From: CAJPQU01 sp052170475
GTDB taxonomy: Bacteria; Bacillota; Negativicutes; Selenomonadales; Selenomonadaceae
NCBI GenBank assembly: GCA_052170475.1
Contig: JBQNAL010000013.1
Span: 1-53,475, forward strand
Length of the DNA: 53,475 nucleotides
Reading direction: 5' to 3'
The stretch's first letter is position 1, and every line of letters begins with the position of its first letter. The notes beneath the pieces are model-generated. The model ran no database searches. It was given only the letters and a program-made list of their open reading frames with translations, and was not told where the DNA came from. Positions 7,257 through 14,345 of this stretch are shown here, in pieces. Position numbers and translations under genes: made by a program.

Positions 7257-8630
7257 GTGGGAAAAGACATACCGGTTCAAGTAGGAACCCTATATGAGAT
7301 GACGGTCGAGCGCCTTGGACATAGCGCGGAAGGCGTCGGCCGCATCGATGGGTTTACCGTTTTTGTCCCCGGGGCGCTCCCGGGGGAACGGGTGCGGCTC
7401 AAAATCGTCACCGTGAAAAAGAACTATGCGGTTGGTACGGTCGAAAAGCGGCTGACGGACAGCCCCGACCGTGTCGTGCCGCGCTGTCCCGTCTATGAAG
7501 CATGCGGCGGCTGTCAGCTTCAGCATCTTTCCTATGCGGCGCAGCTCACGGCTAAACGCCAGCAAGTCATCGACGCGATCGAGCGGATCGGCGGCCTGAA
7601 AAGCGTGCTTGTCCACCCGGTGAAGGGGATGGAAGACCCTTGGCACTACCGCAATAAAGTGCAGTTTCCCGTGGGGCGGGTCGGCGGTAAGATCGCGATT
7701 GGCTGCTACGCCAGCGGCAGCCACGATGTCATCGATACGGAAAATTGCTATATCGAGCGGGAAGGGAATAACGATCTGGTGAACGCCATGCGGGAAGCCG
7801 TACAAAAATTTGGGATCCCGGTGTACCATGAAGACCGTCATACCGGCGTGCTGCGGCACGTCATGGGGCGGGTGGGGGAAAACGGCGATCTCATGGCCGT
7901 TCTTGTCACCGCCGTGCCGGAATTGCGGCGAAGCAGGGAGATTGTTCGCTTTTTGCGGAAAAAATTGCCGCGTCTCGTCAGCGTGCAGCAAAATATCCAA
8001 ACTTATCGAAACAATGTTATCTTGGGGCGCGAAACCGTGCTGCTGTGGGGAAAGCCTACGATAGAGGACAGCATTGGACAGCTGACCTTTCACATTTCGC
8101 CGCGCTCCTTCTTCCAGGTCAATACCGCACAAGCAGCTGTCCTCTATCGGCAGGCGTTAGACTATGCTGCGCTGACGGGGCGGGAAACGGTTCTCGATGT
8201 CTACTGCGGCACCGGCACCATCACCCTGTTCTTGGCGCAGCGGGCGCATCGTGCCATCGGAATAGAAATCGTCGCGCCTGCCATTCGCGATGCCAAGAAG
8301 AACGCCCGCGACAACCATATCAAAAACGCCGAATTCCTCGTCGGCGATGCCACCGATGTCATGCCCCGGCTCTACCGCGATGGCATTCGCCCCGATGTCA
8401 TAGTCGTCGATCCCCCGCGCGCCGGCTGTACCCCCACCGTCCTCCACGCCATCGCCGACATGCACCCCCACCGCATCGTCTACGTCTCCTGCCATCCGGC
8501 CTCTTTGGGTCGTGATTTGGCGATTTTAACGAGCCTTGGCTATCAGACAATAGAAGCGCAGCCGGTGGACATGTTCCCGCAATCGTTCCATGTTGAGACG
8601 GTAGTATGGATGTCGCGGGAGCAAAGGTAA
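7257..8630 (+). CDS. rlmD: 23S rRNA (uracil-1939-C5)-methyltransferase RlmD/RumA family
   Basis: A 457-residue AdoMet-dependent RNA methyltransferase. Order: TRAM domain (~residues 5-65), iron-sulfur cysteines (CPVYEACGGCQ plus a later Cys in DTENCYIE, as in RumA), then the Rossmann methyltransferase domain with DVYCGTGTITLFLA (AdoMet binding), VDPPRAGC and the catalytic Cys of VSCHPASLGRDL. Bacteria of this group often carry more than one RumA-type paralogue, so the exact uracil modified (1939 or 747) is not settled. The start is GTG 7257 with GAGGGAAG eight bases upstream. It is the last housekeeping gene before the accessory island. Confidence 0.9.
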   Translation: MGKDIPVQVGTLYEMTVERLGHSAEGVGRIDGFTVFVPGALPGERVRLKIVTVKKNYAVGTVEKRLTDSPDRVVPRCPVYEACGGCQLQHLSYAAQLTAKRQQVIDAIERIGGLKSVLVHPVKGMEDPWHYRNKVQFPVGRVGGKIAIGCYASGSHDVIDTENCYIEREGNNDLVNAMREAVQKFGIPVYHEDRHTGVLRHVMGRVGENGDLMAVLVTAVPELRRSREIVRFLRKKLPRLVSVQQNIQTYRNNVILGRETVLLWGKPTIEDSIGQLTFHISPRSFFQVNTAQAAVLYRQALDYAALTGRETVLDVYCGTGTITLFLAQRAHRAIGIEIVAPAIRDAKKNARDNHIKNAEFLVGDATDVMPRLYRDGIRPDVIVVDPPRAGCTPTVLHAIADMHPHRIVYVSCHPASLGRDLAILTSLGYQTIEAQPVDMFPQSFHVETVVWMSREQR

Positions 8631-8801
8631 AGGGACGGGAAAAGGCTTGGCATCAAGGGATTCCGAAACACGATTTTGCGTTGGACAGGGGATCGGAAGT
8701 CTTTTGTTGACTTTATGGGTTCATTTGACAATGAGCCGCCGGGCTCAATGGTGGCTGAGGAGCCAGTGCAATACGGGGATAAGAAGGAGGACTAACGATA
8801 G

Positions 8802-10886
8802 ATGAAAGGTTCGGAATGCAAATTCGTCAAATATATGGATGGCTCTGATAAGAGATTTGTTATTCCAGTGTACCAGAGAAATTATGACTGGAAGACCGCG
8901 AACTGCAAGCATCTGTACGATGACCTTGTTAAAATTATCAAGGGATGTCGGAAGAGTCATTTTTTCGGGAGCCTTGTTTCCGTTTACAATCCGGACGGGC
9001 ACAATGAGGAGTTTCTGATTATCGATGGACAGCAGCGGCTCACGACAGTTTCGCTGCTGTTCCTCGCCATGTATAACTTGATGGATCAGGGGGTCATTGT
9101 GCCGGAGACCGCTAATCTGAAGCAGCGGATTTTTGAGGAATATCTCGTGGACAAGTGGAAGCCGGAGGATACGCGCATCAAGCTCAAACCGGTAAAGAAT
9201 GATCAGACGGCCTTCGGGAAGCTGTTCTCTGATCCGACGGAGCATATCCGCGAGTCCAATCTGACTGTGAACTACGATTATTTCTATGACCGGATTCAGA
9301 AACAAGAAATCACCATCGATCAGCTTTACGATGCGATCTGCCGTCTGGAGATTATCAATATCCGGCTGGATACGGGAGACAATCCGCAGCTCATTTTTGA
9401 GAGTCTGAACTCGACCGGCCTTGATCTCAGCGAGGGCGACAAGATCAGAAACTTTATCCTGATGGGCTTGCCTTCTAAAGAGCAGGAGGAGTATTACGAG
9501 AAATACTGGAACAGGATCGAGGTCTGTACAAAGTATGATGTAAGCGCCTTTATCCGGGATTACCTGAGTGTAAAGCAGCAGGCCATCCCACAGCAGAAGA
9601 AAATCTACATCAATTTTAAGGACTTTGTGGATCTTGGAAAAATGGAGACAGAACGGCTCCTCGCAGAGATGCTGGCCTATGCTAAACGCTATCAGATTCT
9701 CATGGATGGCAATTCCGGCAGCGCGGAACTTGACGCTTGCGTTGAACGATTGAATCGCCTGGAAACGACGGTAACAAGGCCGTATTTCCTCGAAGTGTTA
9801 CGCCTGTATAACGAAAGCAAGCTGACACTGGCGCAGGTTACGGAGATTTTTCTGACGACAGAGAACTATCTGTTCCGCAGGACGATGTGTGAGCTGCCGA
9901 CAAATGCGCTGAATAAAATTTTTCTCGTGCTGCACAGGGAAATCGTTCGGTATGACGGCACCGAGGATGACTATGTAGAGAAGCTCAAGTATGCGCTTCT
10001 TTCAAAGAAGGAGCGTGCCCGCTTCCCGGACGATGTGGAGTTTAAGGCGGCCTTTGAGGAACGTCCAGTTTATCTGATGAACAGTAAGAATAAGATTTAC
10101 CTTCTTGAGCGCTTCGAGAACTTCGGCACATCGGAGGATAAGGATGTATACCGTCACTGTGACGACGGCGCCTATTCGATTGAACACATTATGCCGCAGC
10201 ATCTGACGCCGGTATGGCAGAAGGCGCTGGGCGATGACTATGAGCAGATACATGAGCTGTGGCTGCATCGCATGGCAAATCTTACGCTGACAGCCTATAA
10301 CTCGGAGTATAGTAATCGTTCATTCACCGAGAAGAAAACCATGCAGAATGGTTTCGATGACAGTGGTATCCGCATGAACACTTGGATTGCCAAGAAGGAT
10401 AAGTGGACGCTGGCGGAGCTGGAAGAGCGTAGCGAATATCTTATGGGCAGGGCGCTGTCGATCTGGCCAGCGCCTGTCACAGTATACAAACCGGAAGAAA
10501 AGCAGCTCGATACCTATACGCTTGAGGATGAGGGCGAGCTGACGGGACGCCTGATTGCTAAGTTCACCTTTAAGAACACTGAACAGTCGGTAGCGAGCTG
10601 GGTTGAGATGTTCATGGAAGTGATTCAGATGCTGTATACTGAGGACAAGGCTGTCATCACCAAGCTCGCCATGTCGGAGGAGAGGAACATCGCTCTGTAT
10701 TTTCATACGAATCCAGATGTGTTCAATCAGTCGCGGGAAATTGGCGACGGCATCTATGTGTGGACAAACACCAGTACGCAGAGCAAGCTGGTTGTTCTGC
10801 GTCGTCTCTTCCAACTGTACGATGAAGATCCGACAGGCTTGGTCTTTTATCTGCATGATGAAAACGAGACCAAACTTTTACGCTGA
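8802..10886 (+). CDS. GmrSD-like DUF262/DUF1524 restriction protein
   Basis: A 694-residue fused protein of the type IV restriction kind. The N-terminal DUF262 (GmrS-like) domain has the nucleotide-binding signature DGQQRLTT at about residue 75. The DUF1524 (GmrD-like) nuclease domain is marked by SIEHIMPQ (His-Me finger) near residue 460 and HRMANLTLTAYNSEYSN about 40 residues on, matching the H...N...N pattern. A further C-terminal domain of about 120 residues (from ~575) is unassigned. GmrSD of phage-resistant E. coli cuts DNA with glucosylated hydroxymethylcytosine; related proteins act on other modifications, and this protein's target is unknown. GGAGG is 12 bases before ATG 8802, rather far. 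It stands alone, with a strong hairpin at 10970-11010 after it. Confidence 0.85.
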   Translation: MKGSECKFVKYMDGSDKRFVIPVYQRNYDWKTANCKHLYDDLVKIIKGCRKSHFFGSLVSVYNPDGHNEEFLIIDGQQRLTTVSLLFLAMYNLMDQGVIVPETANLKQRIFEEYLVDKWKPEDTRIKLKPVKNDQTAFGKLFSDPTEHIRESNLTVNYDYFYDRIQKQEITIDQLYDAICRLEIINIRLDTGDNPQLIFESLNSTGLDLSEGDKIRNFILMGLPSKEQEEYYEKYWNRIEVCTKYDVSAFIRDYLSVKQQAIPQQKKIYINFKDFVDLGKMETERLLAEMLAYAKRYQILMDGNSGSAELDACVERLNRLETTVTRPYFLEVLRLYNESKLTLAQVTEIFLTTENYLFRRTMCELPTNALNKIFLVLHREIVRYDGTEDDYVEKLKYALLSKKERARFPDDVEFKAAFEERPVYLMNSKNKIYLLERFENFGTSEDKDVYRHCDDGAYSIEHIMPQHLTPVWQKALGDDYEQIHELWLHRMANLTLTAYNSEYSNRSFTEKKTMQNGFDDSGIRMNTWIAKKDKWTLAELEERSEYLMGRALSIWPAPVTVYKPEEKQLDTYTLEDEGELTGRLIAKFTFKNTEQSVASWVEMFMEVIQMLYTEDKAVITKLAMSEERNIALYFHTNPDVFNQSREIGDGIYVWTNTSTQSKLVVLRRLFQLYDEDPTGLVFYLHDENETKLLR

Positions 10887-10969
10887 TTGGATGAAGAAAT
10901 TCTACGATGTGATTGTGCCGTATATTCAACGGGCAATCTGACCTTGCCAAGGAGAGGTTTACGGTAATA

Positions 10970-11010
10970 AAAAACCTCCGCAGGGATGGCTCCCGTTGGA
11001 GGTTGTGTTT
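10970..11010 (+). terminator. Nested hairpin after the GmrSD-like gene
   Basis: Outer arms AACCTCC (10973-10979) and GGAGGTT (10998-11004) enclose an inner stem GGGA/TCCC with loop TGGC. The 3' side is followed by GTGTTT, so it may act as a terminator. The rest of 10887-11440 has no gene I can support; it contains repeats A1 and B1. Confidence 0.6.
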
Positions 11011-11108
11011 AAGCACACGCTTTTACAATACAGAATATCATGCCAGCTCCCATCGGCAACGTGCCAAATCATAGCAAAGCATGGCCTTTCGCTGGCTGCT
11101 CTATGTAG

Positions 11109-11177
11109 CGCTTGAAAAGCTGTATCCATTTCGGTAAAATTGTATCTACGAAACGCGAACGAGAAAGGAAGGTCTTA
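11109..11177 (+). repeat. Dispersed repeat A, copy 1
   Basis: A 69-base sequence that recurs at 13206-13274, with about five differences by eye. At the second copy it is the 5' leader of the P1/S58 peptidase gene and contains its ribosome site (AAGGAAGG). Here no coding sequence follows: four bases later repeat B1 begins. Confidence 0.85.
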
Positions 11178-11181
11178 TCAG

Positions 11182-11344
11182 GAAGCGCCTGCGTGCAGCT
11201 ACGGATGCGTTTCATGCGCCGAAAGTTCATATGTCCGCTGACGCGCTGCGCCTCCCTTACGCTTCGCTAACGTTTTTGATTTTTCGTCGCCAATGGCTAA
11301 AACTCCTGTCAAACGATGCATGGGGGGAAAGTCTGATCGACGGA
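11182..11344 (+). repeat. Dispersed repeat B, copy 1
   Basis: About 160 bases that match 16402-16564 at roughly 80% by eye, with one base gained and one lost. Best-kept core: CCGCTGACGCGCTGCG at 11235-11250 and AAACGATGCA further on. The second copy lies just upstream of the minus-strand S41 peptidase gene. Confidence 0.8.
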
Positions 11345-11440
11345 ATCAGAAACATAGAAAAAGTGAATATTGAAGTTAAAACCTAAACATTGACATGAAA
11401 AACCGGACATTCGGTGTACAATTATTTTAGGAGGAAGATT

Positions 11441-11464
11441 ATGAAGCACAAAGTGAATGTATAA
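11441..11464 (+). other. Seven-codon mini-ORF upstream of the C39-like gene
   Basis: ATG AAG CAC AAA GTG AAT GTA TAA follows a full TAGGAGGAAGATT ribosome site; it could be a leader peptide or the broken start of an older gene. The peptidase start is 47 bases further on with its own ribosome site. Confidence 0.35.
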
Positions 11465-11510
11465 GAAATTAAAAATTTTCGGTATCACTCTTTGGAGAGG
11501 AGAGGAAAAA

Positions 11511-12374
11511 ATGTTGAACAGCAAAAAGACACTGATTGCCACGTTCTCTTTGTGCATGTTGGCACCGATGACACCGCAATTTTCTGCGCCGATAGGGAGC
11601 GACCCGGTTTTGGCGGCGAAAAGGGGAGAAGCGCATGGCATGGATGATCTGGTTTTTGTGGATCAGGACATCACGCGCAGGGGCGTGACCTTTGAGGAAT
11701 ATATGACAGAGGTTATCCCCTACCCCGAAGGCCTTGATACCACATCGTCGGGAGCATCTTCTGCGCCCAAGGAAATCAATCATGCTCCTTCCTGTTATTT
11801 TAGTGAAAACGACTATTTTACCATGGAGAGTACCAAAACGCGAACTATGCTCACTCATTATCCCACCTATCAGCAGACGACGGAGTACACCTGCGGTCCG
11901 GCGGCAGCTCTGACGGTGCTTGCTTATTATGGGAACAGAGAGTATACCGAGATGAGTTTAGCTAAGGCCATGAAAACCGATCACACCGTTGGTACCGATC
12001 TTCTCAGCATGGTGAAATTCTTTAAGGGGATAGGCTGGCAGGTCGGAACCGGTTTTGGTTCGATGCCATTTGCCACTTACGAGGCATTTAGGGAATTTGC
12101 CCGGGATAGCTTGAAAAAAGGCAATCCCATTCTGGTAGAAAATGTGGACTGGGGAGGACATTGGCGGGTTATTATCGGCTACGACACCATGGGGACAGAG
12201 TCACCCTTGGATGATATACTGATTTTGATGGATCCCTACGATACCTGCGACCACAAGCAGGACGGCTATGTGGTGGAAAACGGAGAGAAATTTTATTCCA
12301 TGTGGTTTGACCATGCTCTGCTGCCGCGAAAACAGCGCAACCAGCCATGGCTGATTGCGAGCCCCGGAAGATAA
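11511..12374 (+). CDS. Secreted C39-like cysteine peptidase
   Basis: A 287-residue protein of the papain-like peptidase C39 fold (C39_2 type). It begins with a probable signal peptide (MLNSKKTLIATFSLCMLAP...), so it should be exported. Catalytic candidates: Cys128 in EYTCGPAAALTVL, His217 in GGHWRVIIGYD and Asp241 in LMDPYD, correctly ordered. Unlike bacteriocin transporters of the C39 type, it has no ABC membrane or ATPase domains. The real substrate is unknown. The start is ATG 11511 with GGAGAGGAG ahead of it; a frame reaching 11457 has no ribosome site. A strong terminator follows at 12398-12452. It sits in the accessory island with two other exported hydrolases. Confidence 0.8.
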   Translation: MLNSKKTLIATFSLCMLAPMTPQFSAPIGSDPVLAAKRGEAHGMDDLVFVDQDITRRGVTFEEYMTEVIPYPEGLDTTSSGASSAPKEINHAPSCYFSENDYFTMESTKTRTMLTHYPTYQQTTEYTCGPAAALTVLAYYGNREYTEMSLAKAMKTDHTVGTDLLSMVKFFKGIGWQVGTGFGSMPFATYEAFREFARDSLKKGNPILVENVDWGGHWRVIIGYDTMGTESPLDDILILMDPYDTCDHKQDGYVVENGEKFYSMWFDHALLPRKQRNQPWLIASPGR

Positions 12375-12397
12375 TCGAGGCTCGTTTGCCAATATAA

Positions 12398-12452
12398 AAA
12401 AGTGAGCTGTCGCGTGAAGACGTTTATGTTCATGCGACAGCTCGCTTTCGGT
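12398..12452 (+). terminator. Intrinsic terminator after the C39-like gene
   Basis: A long stem, with arms AAGTGAGCTGTCGC and GCGACAGCTCGCTTT (one G-T pair), follows a run of A and encloses a loop of about 20 bases; the tail is TTTCGGTTT. Confidence 0.8.
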
Positions 12453-12522
12453 TTAGCGTGTTCTCTCGTAGGAAAGCCCCATGCCGTTGATTTCGATGGC
12501 GAATTTTGCGCCTTTTGTTTTC

Positions 12523-12551
12523 TTTACATCGTAAACTAAACGGGCTATAAT
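12523..12551 (+). promoter_or_regulatory. Promoter and possible operator of the toxin-antitoxin pair
   Basis: TTTACA (12523-12528) and TATAAT (12546-12551) are spaced by 17 bases. A palindrome TTTAC-ATC-GTAAA overlaps the -35 box and could be the binding site of the antitoxin, as DinJ-type proteins repress their own operons. Confidence 0.7.
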
Positions 12552-12573
12552 GAATGCAAAGGTGGTGTTTATC

Positions 12574-12846
12574 ATGGCAACTGTACCGACACAAATACGA
12601 ATCGACCGTGATATTAAGGCACAGGCCGGCGCTTTATTCTCTGGGCTGGGCTTGGACATGTCTGGTGCCGTGAATATGTTTTTGCATCAATGTGTTCTTC
12701 GCGGCGGCATTCCTTTTTCCATAGAGATGCCACATTACAGCAAAAGCACTCTGGCCGCTATGCAAGAAGCGCGGCGTATCTCCCGTGATCCCAGCGTTCC
12801 AAGTTATGACAACATGGATGATTTGAAAAAGGCTCTCGAAGAATGA
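12574..12846 (+). CDS. dinJ: RelB/DinJ family antitoxin
   Basis: A 90-residue protein with the ribbon-helix-helix N-terminus of the DinJ/RelB family (QIRIDRDIKAQAGALFSGLGLDMSGAVNMFL pattern over residues ~7-37) and a charged C-terminal toxin-wrapping tail. It should neutralise the toxin encoded next and repress the operon. AGGTGG precedes ATG 12574. Its stop overlaps the toxin start (ATGA), the usual coupling. The promoter is at 12523-12551. Confidence 0.9.
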   Translation: MATVPTQIRIDRDIKAQAGALFSGLGLDMSGAVNMFLHQCVLRGGIPFSIEMPHYSKSTLAAMQEARRISRDPSVPSYDNMDDLKKALEE

Positions 12847-13124
12847 CATATCATGTAAAATTTACCAATGCCTACAAGAAAGGCTACAAACGAGCCAAGA
12901 AGCGTGGCTTGAACCTTCAACGCATTGATGATGTTGTCGATGAACTAAGGCAGGGACATCAACTCGATGCCAAATACCGAGATCATGCGCTCCACGGCAA
13001 CTGGGAAGGATTTCGCGAATGCCACATCCATCCGGATTGGCTGCTCATCTACCTCATTGAGGAGGACATCCTAACTTTAACTCTCGCTGAAACAGGAACT
13101 CACGCAGCCATATTCAATGCATAA
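12843..13124 (+). CDS. yafQ: YafQ family ribosome-dependent mRNA interferase toxin
   Basis: A 93-residue toxin of the RelE/YafQ fold, which cuts mRNA in the ribosomal A site. The segment DHALHGNWEGFRECHIHPDW, then LLIY, and the late THAAIF match the YafQ active site region, including the His, Asp-Trp and C-terminal His that are catalytic in the E. coli protein. It overlaps the antitoxin by four bases and is followed by a small terminator at 13124-13151. Confidence 0.92.
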   Translation: MTYHVKFTNAYKKGYKRAKKRGLNLQRIDDVVDELRQGHQLDAKYRDHALHGNWEGFRECHIHPDWLLIYLIEEDILTLTLAETGTHAAIFNA

Positions 13125-13151
13125 GCTCGTCCATTTAGGACGTCTTTTTTC
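13124..13151 (+). terminator. Terminator of the toxin-antitoxin operon
   Basis: Short stem CGTCC (13128-13132) / GGACG (13138-13142) with loop ATTTA, followed by TCTTTTTTC. Confidence 0.6.
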
Positions 13152-13205
13152 TTGCGCCGATGAATCCGTTCGTGACACGATACGTAGAAAGGCTGCGGCA
13201 GGTGA

Positions 13206-13274
13206 CGCTTGAAAAGCCGCATCCATTTCGGTAACATTGTATCTGCGAAGCGCGAACGAGAAAGGAAGGTCTTA
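13206..13274 (+). repeat. Dispersed repeat A, copy 2 (leader of the P1/S58 gene)
   Basis: Second copy of the 69-base sequence at 11109-11177. It ends four bases before the ATG at 13278 and supplies its ribosome site. Confidence 0.85.
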
Positions 13275-13277
13275 CTT

Positions 13278-14339
13278 ATGCGTACAAAGAAAATCTTAAA
13301 GGCCATGGCAAGGCTGCTCAGTCTCATGGCCGTCATGTCCGTCGGCGTCGCGGCACAGGCGGAGGAGGTCGCCATGAAGGAAATCCCCTTTACCGCACTG
13401 GAGGGGGTACGAATCGGGAGCGCCCAAAGCGACGAGGGAAAGACCGGCGTAACGGTTCTCTTTTTCCCCGACGGCGCAAAGACGGGGGTGGATATTAGCG
13501 GCGGAGGCCCCGCCTCGCGGGAAACACCCGTCCTCGACCCCACGAAAGAGGACATCGCTATCCACGCCATCGTATTGTCGGGCGGCAGCGCCTACGGATT
13601 GGCGGCGGCCGACGGCGTGATGAAGTGCTTAGAGGATCACCATATCGGCTATGATACAGGCTTTTCCTTGGTTCCCTTGGTGGTGCAAAGCGCGATTTAC
13701 GACCTCTCCTATGGCAGTGCGGCGATCCGCCCCGACAGCGCCATGGGCTATGCCGCCTGCCAAAAGGCCTTGGACGAAAATCAGCCGCTGAGCGGCTCCG
13801 TCGGCGCTGGCACCGGCGCCACCGTCGGCAAACTCTGCGGCATGAGGCAGTCGCAAAAGAGCGGCATCGGCTACCATGCGGTGCAAATCGGCGACCTCAA
13901 GCTGGGCGCCGTCGTCGTGGTAAACGCCCTCGGTGACATCTATGCCGGGGACAAGAAGATCGCCGGGCTGATGAATGAGAGCCGTACAGGATTTCTGGAC
14001 AGCGTAGCGCAACTCTACCGCAGCACCGCCCCCACAGATCTCTTCACCCGCACCAATACCACCATCGGCGCCATCATCACCAACGGCCATTTCAGCAAAG
14101 CGCAGCTCACCCGAATCGCCGAGCAGGCGCGAAACGGATACGCCCGCTCCATCAGGCCGGTGGGCACCTTGGCCGACGGCGATACGATATACGCGTCCGC
14201 TTGCGGCCACTTGGTAGAAGCCGACATCAACATGGTGGGGACATTGGCCGCAGAAGTCATGGAAAAGGCCATCGAGGATGCGATCCGCTCCGCGAACCTC
14301 GACGATGCCGATTATCTGCCTTACTGCTTGCCCCGGTAA
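13278..14339 (+). CDS. Secreted P1/S58 family peptidase (DmpA-like)
   Basis: A 353-residue N-terminal-nucleophile hydrolase of the P1 (DmpA/BapA) family, whose members cut themselves into two chains and then act as aminopeptidases or on beta-peptides. The likely self-processing site is NTTIGAIITNG near residues 260-270, where Thr261 or Thr262 would become the N-terminal nucleophile. Other family landmarks are VLSGGSAYGLAAADGV and SVGAGTGATVGK. The first ~27 residues (MRTKKILKAMARLLSLMAVM...AQA) form a signal peptide, which is unusual among the mostly cytoplasmic members I know. ATG 13278 is chosen because AAGGAAGG lies seven bases ahead. The gene converges on the S41 gene with only six bases between their stops. 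Confidence 0.85.
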   Translation: MRTKKILKAMARLLSLMAVMSVGVAAQAEEVAMKEIPFTALEGVRIGSAQSDEGKTGVTVLFFPDGAKTGVDISGGGPASRETPVLDPTKEDIAIHAIVLSGGSAYGLAAADGVMKCLEDHHIGYDTGFSLVPLVVQSAIYDLSYGSAAIRPDSAMGYAACQKALDENQPLSGSVGAGTGATVGKLCGMRQSQKSGIGYHAVQIGDLKLGAVVVVNALGDIYAGDKKIAGLMNESRTGFLDSVAQLYRSTAPTDLFTRTNTTIGAIITNGHFSKAQLTRIAEQARNGYARSIRPVGTLADGDTIYASACGHLVEADINMVGTLAAEVMEKAIEDAIRSANLDDADYLPYCLPR

Positions 14340-14345
14340 CGGGCG

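Noticed and set aside
8631..8801. A phage or integrase attachment site at the left island edge
   Set aside because: No match to the 3' end of tRNA-Leu or tRNA-Pro was seen there and there is no integrase in the window; only a short TGAGCC/GGCTCA stem (8732-8747) is present.
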